A stretch of 12,909 nt of DNA from Methanomassiliicoccales archaeon (lineage in GTDB: Archaea; Thermoplasmatota; Thermoplasmata; Methanomassiliicoccales; UBA472), in contig DUJZ01000157.1 of NCBI GenBank assembly GCA_013329565.1, forward strand, positions 1-12,909, written 5' to 3'. The notes under the pieces are model-generated. The model was not told where the DNA came from. It made no database searches and worked only from the letters and a program-made list of their open reading frames with translations. Of this stretch, positions 12,303 through 12,909 are shown piece by piece (position 1 is the first letter of the stretch; each line of letters opens with the position of its first letter). A program made the position numbers and the translations under genes.

Positions 12303-12716
12303 TCAGAAATTCCAGCGGCGATTGGTCGCCATCAGCAGCAGTAGGATCAACACAAGGCCGAGGGATACGCCGATGATTCGGTCCGCTCCATAGAAGATGT
12401 CCCACACCAGCAGCACCAGCCCCCATGCCAATACCGATATGACGGAGGTCGCGAAGTTGCTCATGTCGCTCGGGGACCCGGGGGGCGCACTCATCTCGGG
12501 TTTCATGACGCGCCTTCCTAGGAACATGAAGGCGAACATGGGACCTATGGTTACCCAGTAGAACAATGGAGACAGTATCAGGTCGTTGGTCCCCTCGTCG
12601 TTGAACATGAAAAAGAACATGCCGTTCAATATCACGAACCAGACCACCCACATCAGGATCCCGACCAGGTCGGCCTCCCTCTGTTGCGGCGTGTACCAGA
12701 CCTTCCCCTCTCGCAT
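12303..12716 (-). CDS. Small hypothetical membrane protein, four predicted helices
   Basis: 137 residues, not recognised. A short charged N-terminus (MREGKVWYTPQQREADLVGI) precedes hydrophobic segments at about 17-38, 48-66, 88-108 and 112-130. The loop between helices 2 and 3 is polar and Pro/Ser-rich (RRVMKPEMSAPPGSPSD), and the protein ends NRRWNF. The pattern fits two helical hairpins with both termini probably cytoplasmic. The start is well supported: GGAGGA at 12721-12726 lies 4 nt before the ATG, and a TATAAAAG box sits at about 12742-12749. Coding is therefore convincing although the function is unknown. Confidence 0.8.
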   Translation of the reverse strand: MREGKVWYTPQQREADLVGILMWVVWFVILNGMFFFMFNDEGTNDLILSPLFYWVTIGPMFAFMFLGRRVMKPEMSAPPGSPSDMSNFATSVISVLAWGLVLLVWDIFYGADRIIGVSLGLVLILLLLMATNRRWNF

Positions 12717-12720
12717 ACGA

Positions 12721-12750
12721 TCCTCCCCTCTTTGCCTCGCCTTTTATATC
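12721..12750 (-). promoter_or_regulatory. Promoter and ribosome binding site of the small membrane protein gene
   Basis: On the minus strand, GATATAAAAG at 12741-12750 is a near-consensus archaeal TATA box, and GGAGGA at 12721-12726 is a strong SD. Spacing between the two is short, so the SD would lie very near the RNA 5' end. Confidence 0.6.
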
Positions 12751-12809
12751 GCTCCGATCTTCTCCATGATCATTACGTTCATCCTCTTATTTGATGGCAA
12801 TGGGGTTCC

Positions 12810-12838
12810 CGGCGAAAGCCGCTGGTCGGGTTGCCGAC
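12810..12838. other. Two adjacent small hairpins in the intergenic region
   Basis: CGGC-GAAA-GCCG (12810-12821) is a 4-bp stem closed by a GNRA tetraloop. GTCGG-GTTG-CCGAC (12825-12838) is a 5-bp stem with a 4-nt loop. They could belong to a short RNA or be chance in GC-rich DNA. No tRNA, SRP or RNase P pattern is recognisable. Confidence 0.25.
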
Positions 12839-12850
12839 AAGGGTGAAACA

Positions 12851-12861
12851 AGCCTTTATCT
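12851..12861 (+). promoter_or_regulatory. Possible TATA box for a gene leaving the window
   Basis: AGCCTTTATCT at 12851-12861 is the only AT-rich stretch here and lies about 38 bp before the TTG at 12895, predicting a leader of about 12 nt that contains the SD GGTGAGA. Confidence 0.35.
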
Positions 12862-12894
12862 ATCGGCGCCGGGTTTAGCCAGCATGGTGAGAGA

Positions 12895-12909
12895 TTGCCG
12901 AGCATAGCG
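12895..12909 (+). CDS. Possible start of a gene cut by the window end
   Basis: TTG at 12895 is preceded by GGTGA (12886-12890), which matches the anti-SD, at a good 4-nt spacing, and by a TATA-like box. Only five codons (MPSIA with TTG as start) are inside the window, so the product is unknown. The nearby ATG at 12883 and GTG at 12886 share a frame that stops after a few codons. Two other genes in this window also use TTG with a good SD, which makes the reading plausible but not proven. Confidence 0.35.

Noticed and set aside
12868..12909. Possible tRNA 5' end (GCCGGGT followed by AGCC...GGT)
   Set aside because: Bases after the acceptor-like heptamer do not give a proper D-arm, and a coding start with SD explains the region at least as well.
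1..12909. CRISPR array, insertion sequence, integrase or toxin-antitoxin pair
   Set aside because: I looked for regularly spaced repeats, transposase/integrase motifs, flanking direct repeats and paired small genes and saw none. The RusA-like gene alone is not enough to call a prophage.

Overview
The window looks like a moderately GC-rich archaeal chromosome segment. It carries an archaeal-type bifunctional FBP aldolase/phosphatase, an archaeal AspRS with a short N-terminal OB fold, archaeal Trm1, a THEP1-type NTPase, an archaeal MptD-type dihydroneopterin aldolase, a stand-alone Lrp/AsnC RAM domain, and AT-rich TATA-like boxes about 25 bp before starts that are often leaderless or have GAGG-type Shine-Dalgarno (SD) sites. 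I infer a Thermoplasmatota/Methanomassiliicoccales-like euryarchaeon, but the lineage is a guess from gene content and style. It is not proven by a marker gene. I see no insertion sequence, CRISPR array, rRNA or confident tRNA.

Layout. 1-1390 (minus): FBP aldolase/phosphatase, cut by the window edge, and a monocluster ferredoxin ending in an oligo-T terminator. 1391-1521: divergent promoter region. 1522-3397 (plus): aspS, then a RusA-family Holliday junction resolvase with its own promoter and an inverted repeat over the likely transcription start. 3398-3644: intergenic region with an 11-bp interrupted hairpin and a repeated 9-mer. 3645-3803: an unannotated 52-codon CxxC microprotein with a strong SD. 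3880-5422 (plus): stand-alone RAM-domain protein, a PD-(D/E)XK-like unknown protein and a LysE-family exporter, closely spaced and probably co-transcribed. 5440-6348 (minus): nadA, with a perfect 9-5-9 inverted repeat over its start codon, just downstream of the TATA box. 6454-7398 (plus): an alpha/alpha-toroid (terpene-cyclase-like) protein. 7399-10032 (minus): superoxide dismutase plus a translationally coupled YdbS/YdbT pair of bacterial-PH-domain membrane proteins. 10152-10538 (plus): mptD. 10680-12301 (plus): THEP1 NTPase and trm1 overlapping by 4 nt. 12303-12716 (minus): a small four-helix membrane protein. 12717-12909: a regulatory region with two small hairpins and probably the TTG start of another gene leaving the window.

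How the genes fit together. Most are housekeeping: gluconeogenesis, Asp-tRNA charging, NAD and pterin biosynthesis, tRNA modification and oxidative stress defence. The parts least explained by known biology are the RAM-domain/nuclease-fold/LysE cluster (3880-5422), the RusA gene in an apparently non-phage archaeal locus, the 52-aa CxxC protein with its structured upstream region, and the palindromic operator at nadA. Three convergent gene pairs end within 0, 1 and 17 bp of each other, so their 3' ends probably overlap as antisense transcripts. I did not find a clearly new defence or mobile system.
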